Below, piece after piece: positions 26,101-41,100 of a DNA stretch of 64,000 bases. Position numbers and translations under genes: made by a program. The notes under the pieces are model-generated. The model saw only the letters and a program-made list of their open reading frames with translations, was not told the origin of the DNA and did no database searches. This stretch comes from Branchipolynoe longqiensis (Eukaryota > Annelida > Polychaeta > Phyllodocida > Polynoidae), in NCBI GenBank assembly GCA_030323885.1, contig CM059198.1:55826917-55890916 (forward strand), given 5' to 3'. How positions within the stretch are numbered: the first letter of the stretch is position 1; every line of letters starts with the position of its first letter.

Positions 26101-29100
26101 TTTTGTAGTCTCATGGGGTGCTCACAGCGGCCGAGCAGATCCGTGTTTCTATAAAATGTCAGAAACTCAATATCATTTGACTATTCACAATGGCTATGCA
26201 TACACTATTAGGATAAGTTACAACAGAGCTGGCCAGTCTCCGGAACATTTATTAGGCACAATTAAAGCTGAATAATCCGATGAAAATATCAAATTGTCAA
26301 AACCAAAGCAATTATCTAGATTTAATCCTACTTATCTAACATAGATACTGGTGCAGTTATTAAACATTTGTCGCAACATAGAAGGACATTCTGAGGTAAT
26401 TTAAGAGAACCTGTTACTGAAGAAGCCTATGGTCTCAGAGTTTTGGCATGCTTGACAAAATTAATTTAGCATGGTCATACTTCAAATATCTCCAAAGTTA
26501 GCCTTTTAAAATACGAGTTACTTCAAACTAAAGTAAGGTAGGTTATAGTGATCAATCTATTATATCTATCTCAGCAAATTCCAGAAACTCAAAACCATCG
26601 GACCATGCAACTTTAAATATTTTTTATTTATTTTTTGGTCCATTAGTTGTTTAAGCAGGGGAAATTTCAATCGTGGATGATTGGTCTTCCTCATTCCACT
26701 GCTCCTTGCCTATCCTAATAATGCCGAGCGCCTGGCTAGGAAGCGACAAGTATCAATTTTTAAGTCATTTGTTTGACTCGACCAGGGTTCGAACCCACGA
26801 CCCCACGATCTACCAATTTCAGTGATGAAAGTGGTCTATGACAAAAAACGCGGAAATCAAGCGGACACCTTAGCGCCAATGGCGAATTCCTGTGAAAAAG
26901 CGGATCTTCCCCCATAGGATTAGCACTGTCAGGGAATCGCGGAAAAATGCCGGTAGTCAGGTCTCAACTATCCTTGTTGAGACTGTATTATCACCCATGT
27001 CTAACTTTCTCATTTGCGTGTTATGTTCTAGTAACATATAAGGTCATCAATTGCTGTCAGGGCTACGTCGAACTGATAAGTGGTAGTGTCCTTGTTTATA
27101 TTCCCATAGTAGATTATACAGCACATATATAATTGCCATTTTGCGAACGCTAATCAGTGAATATTAAAGTTGCATAGTCCGATGATTTTGAGTTTCTCTT
27201 ATTTCCTGAGATAAAGATGCTAGGTTGATCATTATAATCTACCTTACATTAGATTGAAGTAACTTTTATCTTAAATGGTAAACTTTTGAGATAGTTGAAG
27301 TGCAAATGTGGGAAATTAATTTTGACAAGCTTGCCAAAACTCTAACACCATAGGCTTATGCAGTAACAGGTTTGATTAAATTGACTAAGCATTCCCTTAT
27401 ATGTGATGACAAATGTTTAATAAGTGCACCAGTATCTAAGTTAGATATGCAGAATCAAATATAGATAATTGTTTTCATTTTGAAAATTTGATATTTTGAT
27501 CGGACCATGTAGCTTTAATAATTGCGGAAATCCACGAAATCGCGGAGATCTTGCATCCCTGAATTATATTTAATAATCTAAGACTAAGCAGCTAGAAAAA
27601 CAAACACACTTACTGTTAAGGAAGCCTTTCTTGTCCGGCTGATCGTCTATATTTTTCAAGAAGCTTGCAGCTATATCCAGGCTCTGAGACTAAATAATTG
27701 AAAAAAATGAAAATCTGATTATTATAACATTCACACAGGGTAGAACGATGAATCGGTGATGATTCATTTGGTAGTATAGTGGTCCATTATTCACTAATGC
27801 AGCATTCCAGACAGGATGGCCGAATGAGTTGAGCATCCGTCTCCCGTTTTGGTAGTTCCTGGGATCCGAACCCATTGGTTCGAACCATGGTCGAGTAAAA
27901 CCAATGACATACAAATTGATACTTATTGCCTCCTAGGCTGGCGCTCAGCATTATTAGGATAGGGAAAGGACTGGTTGGCTCGGTGTCAGGATAATGTGAC
28001 TGAGTGGGATATTGGGTCATGGTGCCAGCGGCCTGGTTTCCCAGTGGGACAGCACTATAAGGTCACCATGAGTGAGCACTGTCACAAGTCAGTACCCATC
28101 CTGATATGACCTTAGATGTTGCTAGGACGTAAAACAACAAACAAATTAAAAAATTGATACTTGTCGTGAAACCCCAATAAGGCAGAGGCACGACTGGTAT
28201 ATATTGGTATTTATGTATTTTCCCTCGTTATGATTAGGTAGGTTAATTGTTATTGATGACCCCCGGCTCTCCACGGCGTCCCCCCCACCCACACCCCACC
28301 CGCATGGCCAAAGGACCATTCCCTGGCCGGACTCGAACCCTTAACCCCATTGTTCTGTCTAAGTTAGAGGTGTGGGTGGCTGGGTGAGTTGAATTGGGTG
28401 GCGCAGTAGGTTCAATTGCCACGTCCATTGTGGGCAGTTGCTCAATTCGCGGTCACATGACCAGGCTTTTGGCGGGAACCGATCGGGGCGACGCCTGGAC
28501 AGATTAGTTCATATTCTCGCCGTACGCTAGGTGGCGCCACCGCGCCGACACTAGACGCTGACCTGGTTCCCGGCAGTCGATCCCCAAATTGAGCAGGCGT
28601 GGCGTTAGTGGTGTGCTGGTTGGTTGTTGGTATTTTATGTCCCAGCAACATCTAAGGTCATATCAGGATGGGTACCGACTTGTGACAGTTCGCATTTATG
28701 GTGAGTTTATCGTGCTGCCCCACTGGGAAATCAGGCCGCTGGCACCATGTCCTGATTGATATCCCACTCAGTCACATTATCCTGGCACTGAGTTAACCAG
28801 TCCTTGCCCTATCCTATTAATGCCGAGTGGCAGGCTAGGAAGCGACAAGTATCAATTTTTATAAGTCATTGGTTTGACTCGACTGGAAACCAAACTCCCG
28901 ATCTCTCGCATGCGAAGCCCGGGCGCTCTTACCGATTCGGCCATCATGCCCAGTCGGAATCCCCCCCCCCCCCCAATTATTTTCAATGTTTTTTTCAAAA
29001 GAGCAGCAGAATGTGTACCTTCATGGTGGATGGCGCGTTTCCTGTCTGCTTCTTGATCAACACTGTGAAGGCATTGAACGTGGCCTGAAGAATGGCAGGG

Positions 29101-32100
29101 TCTGAGGAGTCTGAGTCAATAAGTGACAGCATGGAGCCCATGACGCTCTCCAGTTTCTGTCAGCCAATCAAAATGCTCGTTACAGAACCACCACAAGGGA
29201 CAGTCCATGACACTTCATTTTCACTCGTGAGCTTTTAAATTGTACATAATTCCAATGATTTTAAAGGCGCATTGTCCGATTGTTTTGAGGTTCTGTAATT
29301 TTTCTCTGAGAGAAATATATTAAATTGATTGTTATAGTCTACCTTACTTTAGTCTGAAGTACCTTTTATTTTAAATGGCTAACTTTTGAGATATTTGAAG
29401 TGCAAACCTGTAAAACTAATGTTGGCACGCATGCCAAAACTTGGACGCCATAGGCTTCTGCAGTAACAGGTTCTATTAAATTGACTCAGTATGCCCGCTA
29501 TGTGGCAACACATGCTTACATCAGGAACCAAGTTAGATATGTAGAATCAAATCTAGATAATAGTTTTGGTTTTGAAAATGTGATGCTTCATCGGACTATG
29601 CAGCTTAACAAATTCTACCATATTTTCTTTTGGGGTAAATATATCAGGCTGCTTGCTTTAATGTACTTTAGATTAGTTTGGAGTAACTTTTAAAAGTATT
29701 AAACATGGCCAAGTTTGGAGAAATTTCAAAGTGAACACATTAAAATTTATATTGGTGTGATACCAAAATGCTGGATGTCATAGGCTTACAACTTGCAGTA
29801 GTGACATGTTTAGTTAAATTGGCTTAAAATTGATTCAATGCAGCACTGAATGTTTAATAGGTGTACCGGTATCTAGGTTGGACGTCATAGGCTTACGACT
29901 TGCAGTAGTGACATGTTTGGTTAAATTGACTTAAAATTGATTCAATGCAGCACTGAATGTTTAATAGGTGTACCGGTATCTAAGTTGGACGTCATAGGCT
30001 TACGACTTGCAGTCATGATATGTTTGGTTAAATTGACTTAATATTTATTCAATGCAGCAATGAATGTTTAATAGGTGTACCGGTATCTAAGTTGGACGTT
30101 ATAGGCTTACGACTTGCAGTCGTGATATGTTTGGTTAAATTGATTTAATATTTATTCAATGCAGCAATGAATGTTTAATAGGTGTACCGGTATCTAAGTT
30201 GGACATCATAGGCTTACGACTTGCAGTCGTGATATGTTTGGTTAAATTGACTTATTATTTATTCAATGCAGCAATGAATGTTTAATAGGTGTACCGGTAT
30301 CTAAGTTGGATGTCATAGGCTTACGACTTGCAGTCGTGATATGCTTGGTTAAATTGACTTAATATTTATTCAATGCAGCAATGAATGTTTAATAGGTGTA
30401 CCGGTATCTAGGTTGGATGTCATAGGCTTACAACTTGGAGTTGTGATATGTTTGGTTAAATGGACTTAATATTTATTCAATGCAGCAATGAATGCTTAAT
30501 AGGAATGAATGTTTAGTAGGATCAAATATAGGCAAGTGTTTTGGTTTTGAAAGTGTTATGCTTTCAACGGATCATACAACTTCAAGTTCAATATAACATG
30601 ATACTTCACTTTAGGATGTCAATAGACTATAACATTCAATAGAAAGTGAAGCGAAGTAACAATGTTTTGTTTATACACATATACAGTACAACCCCATTAA
30701 ACCAAGCTCGGTTAAACCAAACGATCGGTTAATCCAATCTTTTTTTCGACAGCCCGGCAAAATACTACCATTTATCATATAAAAAAGTTGGTTAAACCAA
30801 AGTTGGTTAAACCAAAGTTGGTTAATCCAAACAAAATTGTCGGCCCCAGGCCACTTCCGGTACAGTTAAACCAAACTTTCATTTGGTTTTAAGGTCATCT
30901 GAGACTTTTTTATATGATAAATGGTAGTATTTTGACGGGTCGCCAAAACAAGTTTGGATTAACCGATCGTTTGATTTAACCAAGCTTAGTTTAATGAGGT
31001 TAAACTGTATATGCATAAAAAACAATAATCATAATATCCACAGGCATTGTATCATCATGCTGTCGGTCGCGATGCGACAAAGACTGCTTTGATTACTTGA
31101 CTGCCGCTCTCCATTTAGCTCTCTGACATTTCATGAAAGCTGCCTGCAAAAGTGTTGAAGTGCTGCTGGCTTTTGCAAGTTACCAGCGGCACTCTCTCAG
31201 ACATTGTATATTACATTCATAATGCACCAAAGTTGTTGTCAAAGCCAAGTCAAAGTCAAAGTTCGGTTAAACCAATGATCGGTTAATCCAAACACATTTC
31301 TAGGGTCCCTTCAAGTTTGGTTTAAGGGGTTATACTGTAGATTGATATCTATATATGATCTCGGTACTTCACGTTGGGATGTCAATAACATTCAATAGGG
31401 GGTGAAGAGTAGTACCAATAATTTGTTTATATCCATATAATGGATTGTATCTCCAGGTGCATATATTTCTGTTCTATAACATAGCCATTATGGTATTTGT
31501 TTCCAGGGTATGTACACAAGTGAAGATATGGAATTCAAGGCTATTTCAAGGCTTTTCGAGGCTGTTTTTGATAGGAATTCAAGACTATTTTCATTTGGAT
31601 TTTTAGGAGAAAACAACAATGGCGAATGACAATTTCAGAGATATTTAGATCAGTGTGGACAGTTTAATTCATAGCTTTTCAAGACTAATTACCCAAAATA
31701 GGTTAAATTCAAGGCTTTTCATGGCCTTGAAATGGGGCAAATAAAGTTCAAGACTTTCCAAGCCTCGTACGGACCCTGTATTTCTATTATAAACTATGTG
31801 AGACATTTCCTAGCGTCCTTTTAAAGGGCCAGTAACATGAGCAACACAACTTTACTTATTCACAATTATGATGATCGAATGGTTTGTGAATCTTGAAACA
31901 ACCTTTCCTCTGCAAGTTATTTCGGGTCCAATCACCCTGAAGGGCCCCTGAAGTCACCCCATGGCCAATAATGTCATGGCCCTAATGACCATGGCTGTAA
32001 GTAGTTCAAAGTACAATGCCAAAGTTAATATTTCTAGAATTTCAACATTTTGCTAAAACATAGCGACTATTCATGTACAAAATAGATGTTAAAATCAGGT

Positions 32101-35100
32101 GAGCTATTGAAGAAATGCGATCACTCCAACGGCTGGAAGACCAGTGCCCCGGCGCTGACAACATATGTATTCAGATGAATAAAAATATTGACCAAAAAAA
32201 AAGTAAAAAAGAGTTCATGCGCACAAACCAACAAACACCATCCAGGCCAAAATGAAACCATGACTATCAAATTTAAGCTGAAGCTGACATCATTCCGATA
32301 GTCAAGTCCGTTTTTGTTATGCAGAATAGCAAATAGCGAATGGTAGACAGGAAGTGTGAACACTTATTTGTGTCTCTTTTTTTTTTTTTTTTTGGTACAT
32401 TAGTTGTCCCAAGCAGGGGAAATCCCAGTCACAGACTGGTCTTCCCCACTCCACTGCTGGTCGATAGAAAGCCCGAGCCTACACTTTTACCAACCCAAGG
32501 GATTTTTAACCTCCCACACCACATAGACATGTTATGAGAGCAACCGGCCTTTGATGACGCTATAAGTTATACACAACGGTGGAAATCCAAATTGGCAGAG
32601 CTGGGGGCACGGGGAATCTAACCGCCGACCCTCAGATTAAGAGTCTGACCTAGAAAAAAGTCAGACACTCTAACCACTCCGGAAGCTGCCACATCCCCTA
32701 TATAATATCCTACTCAATATGAAATTGACAGACTTTAACTGGAAAACACAACATTAAATTCTATTTGATAGAAAACAACTGAAATGGACTTGTCGGTTTT
32801 TGCGCCTGAACCCTTCAATTCTTCAAATTTAAGCACCAATACATTGATTGTCCGAACAATAAGCTTTACAAGTTTTGCAATGTCAGATTCATTTCATGGG
32901 CAATAAGCTGGACACCAGCGAAAGTGACTAGTCGAATAGTGCTACTATCGCTTATTGCACTCACTGCTTGTTTCTTCTTTTCGGCGAGTAACAATGCTTT
33001 TTTCTTGTCCGCTTCTGATACTCCAGCAGTCGCTACACCAATACTCGTCTGGAAGAAAGAGCAGAGCGATGTCAGTTCAATTACAACTCAATGGTCTTGA
33101 ATGAGCGGGGATGCTTATTCTAGGTCATTGCTTGCGCACGGAGAACCATGAAGCTGCGCCCCCCCCCCCCCCCCCCCCCTCCCTCTAGGGGAGGGGGCAG
33201 GCAATCCAACCGCTGCCCGTTCACCGGATGATCACACACCAACCCCCACCTACCACTCGCGGTTGCCTGCTTCCGCTCCAGCCAATCAACCAATCACAGC
33301 TACATCCCTCACCCCAGGGGGCTCACTCCTCACCCCCCCCCCCCCTGCTGGTCAGTCACCATCACGCTCTCTGACTGACGACAACTACCTTTTTTTTTTA
33401 CCCACCCACCACCCATACCTCCGATTGATTGGCAATGAGCTAATCAAACGAAGACACAGAGAAAGAAATGGTTGAAAGTTGAAACTACTGTTAACCTCAT
33501 TGACTTTATTTTCAAAGCTGCAGGGTCCGATGAAGATTACACTTATCAAAATCAAAACTTGTATCCCGATTTGATTCCACATATTTAACTTAGACACTGG
33601 TGTACTTACTTATTAGGCATTTGTTTCCACATAGAACGGAATACTGAGTCAATTTAATACTAATAGAGCATGTTACTGCAGAGGCCTATGGTGTCCGAGG
33701 TTTACCATGCTTGCCAAAATCAAATGTACATGTGTGCACTTCAAATATCTCAAAACTGTATTTCGTGTTGCAGCTTGCAGTGTCTTATATCATATATCTT
33801 ATCATCATATCATATCAAATTATCTTATCATTATTCTGCCATGACCTTATTATGTTAGTGGCGGCCTGCTGGCCTGAAAACTGCAATGCTGTCAGTGGAG
33901 TGTTTCCAGGACAAAGCTATGTCATCCCACTCCAGCACCAGATGGGATGGCCGACTGAGTTGAGCGTCCGTCTCCTGTTTTGGGAGATTGGGGGATCCGA
34001 ACCCATGGATTCGTGGGTTCTACTCCTGGTTGATTCAAACCAATGACTTAAAGATTGATACTTGTAGCTTCCTAGCCAGGCACTCTGCATTATTATGATA
34101 GGGCAAGGACTGGTTGGCTCAGTGTCAGGATAATGTGACTGAGTGGGATATCAGGTCATGGTGCTGGTGGCCTGGTCTCCCAGTGGGGCAGCACTATAAA
34201 GTCACCATGAGTGCGCACTGTCACAAGTCAGTACCTGTCCTGATATTACCATAGATGTTGCTAGGATGTAAAACAACAAACAAACAAATCCCACTCCAGC
34301 TTTGATGTTCTCTGTGCTCGCGAACAATAACACCCACTTCAAACAAGGTCAACATTCTGCGAGACCACTGCCATGATATTAGTTATACAGTACTGACTAA
34401 AGCTGTGGTCACACGTACAACGTTAGGCCGACTTAGATAAGGCAAACTAGATGAATTGAAATAACAGCACGTTTACACATACAGTTTTAAGTGTGTCACG
34501 TTCAGACACGCGCGTTAAACCGGCTCAGATCAATGTTTACTTGTTGTTTTACGTCCTAGCAACATCTAAGGTCATACCAGGATGGGTACCAAACATACAA
34601 ACAAACATACATCCAAACATACATACACACACCCATAGATACACACATACATACCTACATACAGACATAGACACACACATACATACATGTATACACAAAT
34701 TGAGAGTGACATGCTTAAGCCGACTCAACTAAACCACTTGCGTTCACACACGCACCTTAGGCCGACTCAGGCTAAGTTGCCTCATCTAATCTACCTCGCA
34801 AAGCGGTCTACATGAGGCGAACTAGTTGAGTCGACTCAGCCCTAATTTGCCTGAGAGCAGCATTCACATGCGCGGTCTGAGTCGACTTAGATGAAGCGAA
34901 CTAGTTGAGGCGACTTAAGGCCCATGTGTGACAGGGGCTTCAGTAGGCTATAACAGTAACAAGACTGTGTCAGGATATCTACAGCACCTTGTATTCCCAG
35001 GCGGTCCCCCATCCAACTATCGATGAGTTTCAACCATCACTTATCCGCGACTGATTCGGTAGTTGCTAATCGAAACCCCATTATAACGCGCCCCGAATTC

Positions 35101-38100
35101 AGATATAACGCGATGACTCATTGGACCCAGAATTCCTTAAAGCTGCATAGTCCGATGAAACATCAAATTTTCTAAACCTAAACGAATATCTAGATTTGAT
35201 TCTATATATCTAACTTAGATACTGATGCACTTATCAAGCATTTGTTGCTACATCGAAGGGAATACTGAATCAATTTAATAGAACCCGTTACAGTAGAAGC
35301 CTGTGTTGTCAGAGTTTTGGCATGCTTGCCAACATTAATTTGACATGCTTGCACTTTGAATATCTCAAAAGTTAGCGATTTAAAATAAAAGTTTCTTCAA
35401 ACTAAAGTAAAGTATATAATAATCAAATTAATATATTTATCTCAGAAAAATGACAGAAACTCAAAACCATCGGACGATGGAACGTTAATTAAAAGGTAAT
35501 TCAATAAACTAAAACCCAGATTTAACGCAACCCCGCTGTTTTCAAGACGACTTTGTATGGACCGCATTATAACCATTTGACTTAATTAAATAAAAATAAT
35601 TATTGTGGAAATCTTTTTAAAAACAGAGAAAGTGCCATGACCCACCGGGTCTACGTTGACTATGACCATGACATTGGCGAGGTCGGTAAACACGTCTTCT
35701 GATTGGCTTAGATCTGTGGAAAGGATGCTGTCCATCTGCTCTTTCTGCTTTTCCGCTGCAGCTTGAGCTTCTTTTTCTGAGGAAAATACGGCTGGCTTCA
35801 CCTGCAGTGAGGAGAAAGACAGGCGGCGGGAGAATGAGTGACTGATTGACTGATGGTGACTGAGACCTGCCACGTGGTACGGCTTAGTCGTTTAAATGCT
35901 AATTTCAGGGGGGCACCCAGGAATTGGCTAGGGGTTTCCAAATATGGTTCGAAAGTACCCCTATTTTAGGGTAATTCTTTTCACATGGGTTGGTGGAACA
36001 ACACCCATTTTAGGGCAATATTTTACATGGTTTTCTGGTGCAACAACCCACATTTTGGTGCAATTTTTCACATAATCTTAAAATCTAGTGTTCCTTAATA
36101 AATTTAATGCAAGAATTTAGGTCTATATGATTCATGAAATTATATTTTGTTTAAAAATACTCATGAAATTAATTATTAAATGATAACTGTTAAGAAGCAA
36201 CTGGGCAACCAGGAAACCCCCCTTCATGTGCGTCCCTGGGATATACGTTTATATAATTTTTTAAACAATTCTTTTGGGGGGGGGGGGTTCCGGGCAACCA
36301 GGAAACCCCCATGGGTGCGCCCCTGAATTTAATGCTTAAAATTACATACAAACAGACAATGCACTTACATATACACATACGCAGGGTAGGTTCAACAACC
36401 ATAACGCACATATTTTGTACAGGATTTGGTCACAGCAACCAGTGTCATGGGGGTGATGAAAATGGAAAATATTGCGCCTAGAGCAGGAATCAAACTCACA
36501 TCACTTGCAGTGGCTAGTGTGCTAACCATTACACCACTTAGGCTCCCTGATGTCACCACCCTACCCGGATATGCAACTCCTTGCCTGAGAGGTCAGTGCA
36601 GACTACTACACTAGGACGGTAAACCACTCACCTCGACGACCATGGTGAACTCTACCGAGGCCCCATACTTGTCGCTGACGACCATCCTGACCGGGATATC
36701 CCCCTCGTTCAACATCTGGCTCACGGAGTCCTTGCCCTTGGACAGGAAAGGCATCTCCAATCCTGCAGAGGTCAAAGGTTAGACAGAGGTCAGCGTGTCA
36801 AATTTTCCGATATTTACTTAAAGTTGCCATAGTCCGATGGTTTTGAGTTTCTGTCATTTTCTGAGATAAAAATATTACGTTGATCGTTATAATCTACCTG
36901 ACTCTAGTTTGAAGTAACTTATTTTTAAAAGCCAGCTTTTGAGATATTTGAAGTGCAAACGTACTAAATTCATTTTGGCAAGCACGCCAAAACTCTGACA
37001 CCACAGAATTCTGCAGTTACAGGTTCTATTAAATTCACTCAGTATTCCCTTATACGTGATGTCAAATGTTTAATAAGTGCACCATTATCTACGTTAGATA
37101 TGTAGAATCAAATCTAGATAATTGTTTTGGTTTTGAATATTTTATGTCTTCATTGGACTATGCAGCTTTAAAGAATGGGGAAAGAATGAAGATATAAATT
37201 AGGATATATAATAGAGGGCGCCACCTGCGTGCATGACTGTCGCCCAATAATGCCTTGGGACCATTTCTGTTTGTTGGCGTTTTGTGAAAATGTCAGTCAA
37301 ATTAAAGCTGCATAACGCGCCCCGATTTCAGATATAACGCGACGACTCATTGGACCCAGAATTCATTGATACGCAGTGAAGGAGGAGTGCCCCCCCCCCC
37401 CCCGGCCCGCACCTGCCCGCCACCGACCGTAGGGGTTACATCACCCCCCCTACTTCTGTGCCTTATAAGCGGCTCCCCTGCCTCCTCCAGCCACTACTCC
37501 TCCACGCCCTGCCAGACGCACTCCCTGGTCTTTTTTCTCCACCCACCCACCCTTAACTCTACTGTCATCTATAGGGCGGAGGGCTCTTCGGGGCACCTCC
37601 CCCCACATGACACTGACATTTGATCCTCATTTGATCCTCATTTACCTCACTTTATTATATCATTGAGCATGTTGGCGGAGGCTAACATGTCTAATTTGCT
37701 AACGAGGCAACTTTCTCACCTCCTTTCCTCGCTTCCTGTTTCCACTTTTCCAACTCACTTCTTTTCCACCTCCGACCTGGTCACTTCGCTTCCCCACCCT
37801 CCCACCCTCTGTTCGGGGGTGAGCGCTGACGTCTTCTGCCTGCCTTCGATAATGATGACGCCTGCTACTGTTCAAGTTATACGCTCATGTTACGATCCTG
37901 TTATGATACTGTTATGATTTAGGGTCCGAGTCACCCGCTTGCTACCCTGCATGCCAGGCCCTGATATGTTTCTTCATTAAACTCTACAAAGGTTCCTGAC
38001 TCTGTTGCTTCTCTTACTGATCCTGTTGCTCGTTTCTCTGAGCCGAGTGCAGCGAATTACCCTATTGTACATTGCTATATCCCTATATTGCCCCTACTTT

Positions 38101-41100
38101 ATATATAATAAAGTGCTTTTTCTTTCCACTTCCTGCCTTGACTTCTATGTCCTGAGGAAAATAAACTTGAATCAAACGCAATGCAAGCATTACGACCAAA
38201 GCTGCATAGTCCGATGAAAGCATCAAATTTTCAAAACCAAGACAATTATCTAGATTTGATTCCATATATCTAACTTAAATACTGACACACATATTAGGCA
38301 TTTGTTGCCACATAGATGAGAACACTGAGTCCATGTAATAGAACCTGTTACTGCAGAAGCCTAGGGCAGCAGAGTTTCGGTATGCTTGTCAAAATTAATT
38401 TTCTGTGTTTGCACTTGAAATATTTCAAAAGTGAGCCATTTAAAATAAAAACTACTTCAAACAACAGTAAAATAGATTATAACGATCAACCTAATATACT
38501 TATCTCAGAAAGCGACAGCAACTCAAAACCATCGGACCATGCAACTTTAAGCAGGATTCAAAGCCACACTTCTTGCCATTCCGACAATCAATCAATCAAT
38601 AGTTCCGTCCTCTAGTCGAGGGTTGGATGCAATGGTTCTCCACTTGTCCCGATGGTGTGCTGTTCTGATAGACTGTGAATAATTCAAGCCTGTCCACTGT
38701 GAAATATTTGTAAACCATGATGTTCTTGGTCTCCCTCTCCTGCCATTCACCTTCCCTTCCAACAATGTATGGTATAATGAACTCTGATGAATGATGCGGC
38801 CAAAATAAATAAGTTTCTTTGTCTGTATAGTGGCAAACAAGCTTTTCTGATTTTAAATTTGTCTGAGAACTTCTTTGTCGGTGATCTTCTTTGTCCATGA
38901 TATTTTCATCATCCTTATTAGTAAACACTTATAGCCATTCCGACACCAGTGTGCTAACAATTACACTACTGCCTTAGGTAGGCTACCACCAGAGCTACCT
39001 ATCTACAATGTAATATGTACATGGTCGGAAGACCAGTGCCTTGGCACTGACAACAACAAAAATGTATGTGCTGAGGAAAATAAACTGTTTACCCCCCAAA
39101 AAAAAGAAAGCAAAAATAGCAAAAGAAAAGCAACCAACCATTATAATATCAACATTTTTATTGTACGCTTTGTCAGGGAGCAAGAATGGCAGGGGGGGGG
39201 TGGCTGGGGGCTCATGAAAATGTGTATGTTTTGCATGCTGGTGAAAATGTTGATAATTGTGTAGTAGTCTGTACATGAGCTCTACTACCACGTGGTAGCA
39301 GCGGAGACTACGCCGTACACCAGCACAGTACCACTATACTGTGCAAGGTGGCGGCACGGGTAGCCACCGGGCAGACCCCAACTGGGCTGCCCTCTACTGC
39401 GGGTGGTTACCCCCCCCTCCCCCCCCCCCCCCACCTATAGAGTCGATGTGGGATCTGGCGAGTCAGGGGGGGTGTCAGACAACTACTGACGCATACTCTA
39501 ATTGAATCTTGGTGTTCTTCCGTGAGTAACCATGTGAGTGAGAGTCGGAGGGCCGTGGGCCATTACAATTGCAAAGGGGACCTTACCCTTGAAGGTGTAA
39601 AAGAACTGAAATCTGAGGTCCGAGTTGTTCGGTTCTGGGGGCGTGTTCACGGTGGCGGCTCTCCTTCGACGAGATGTTGTCTTGTCCTCAGCGACCGCCT
39701 CTTCGATGTTGTCACCATCGTCCTTCCAGCCAACGGCCTTGATCGTTACGACCTTCAACGGCTCGGCTGTGAATGGTATCGTCGGCGTAAACAAGTCACT
39801 TCAAAGGGATCGTGGATATACGGACTGAGATAGTCAGTTCTGAACACCAAGAAGGGCCCCGTGGCACATTTTGTTTTCAAGTGGATAGGCAAGTTTTCGT
39901 TCAGGTGGCACAAAGGATATGGCAAACAGGGGCGTAGCCGGAAATTAAAAAAGTATTGCAAGTATAAAATTGCTCGCATGCATTTCAAAGGAAAACAAAT
40001 TAATCTGAGCACAGCACTTTTAAAAAGTGCACATAATAAAGGGTTTAGTATACCTGCAGTGTAAAATTGTTGGCTCAGGGCCAACAAAATCCACACAATT
40101 CAATAACAAAAATATGTTTGAGGGTCAGTGGGGACTGGCACCCAATACATTCAGGGGAAGGACCCCCCTTGAGTAGAAAACAACATTTGTAAGCCACGAG
40201 TTGCCAATAAGGCAGCAGCTAAGGACCAATTGCTCCCGCCGACCACCTGCATGAGTTTGTGGTGGTTTTCCCACATATGGTTCAATTTCATGGAGTCACA
40301 GAATCTGAGATGAGGGATTTATTTCCAGTACTTAGTTTGTTTTAGATGATCAATTTAGGTACTTTGTAAGTTTCTAAGGGGGACCAATGGGACGCTGTTA
40401 CGGAACTGAGCCAACTACAGATTTGTTGTATCGATTAGCGTAAACTTTAATAATAAATATTAACCTGGTAAGAATTCACCAAGCCAATCAGGCCCTTCTA
40501 CAGGCCGAATGATGAGGCCGCTATATTTAATTATCTATCTATTATAAGCACCTATGACCACAAGACAGGAGGCATACAAACCTGTGAAGGGAAACTATGC
40601 ACCTAACCACTACGTAATTCAGGATACGAGACGGAGCTATAGTATGGAATTTTAATTGACTGAAGGGGGGGGGGGGGGAAGACAGTGAGTATGAGGTAGG
40701 TATATCCTTAATCAGGAGATCATCAATGACGATGAGACAACAGATAGGAGTGAATAATCAGTCAGGTCAATACATTCAATAGGAACAAGTAGGTCAATTA
40801 GACAATCAATCAGGTCAAATGGAAACAATAAAGTAGGTGGTACAATAGGGGGAAGTGGGTCAATCAATAGGACTTTAGGTCAATAGGAACGAATCAATAG
40901 GACAAATAGGTCTTTAAGGCCCTGTCACATTACGGCGTATGGTGGGAGCGTATTGAAAACCTACGTAAGTCCTGCGCGTGCCGACCTATCATGACCTTTG
41001 GTGACCTATCAGGTGCTTTTGAGCATATGCTAACCTATGAGGAGCGTACGAGGAGCATACGAGGAGCGTACTGTGACATTTTTTGATGGTTTTGATTGGC

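Noticed and set aside
34590..34690. ACAT repeat as a separate functional element
   Set aside because: It follows a SINE tail scrap and is best seen as microsatellite growth from that tail inside element L.
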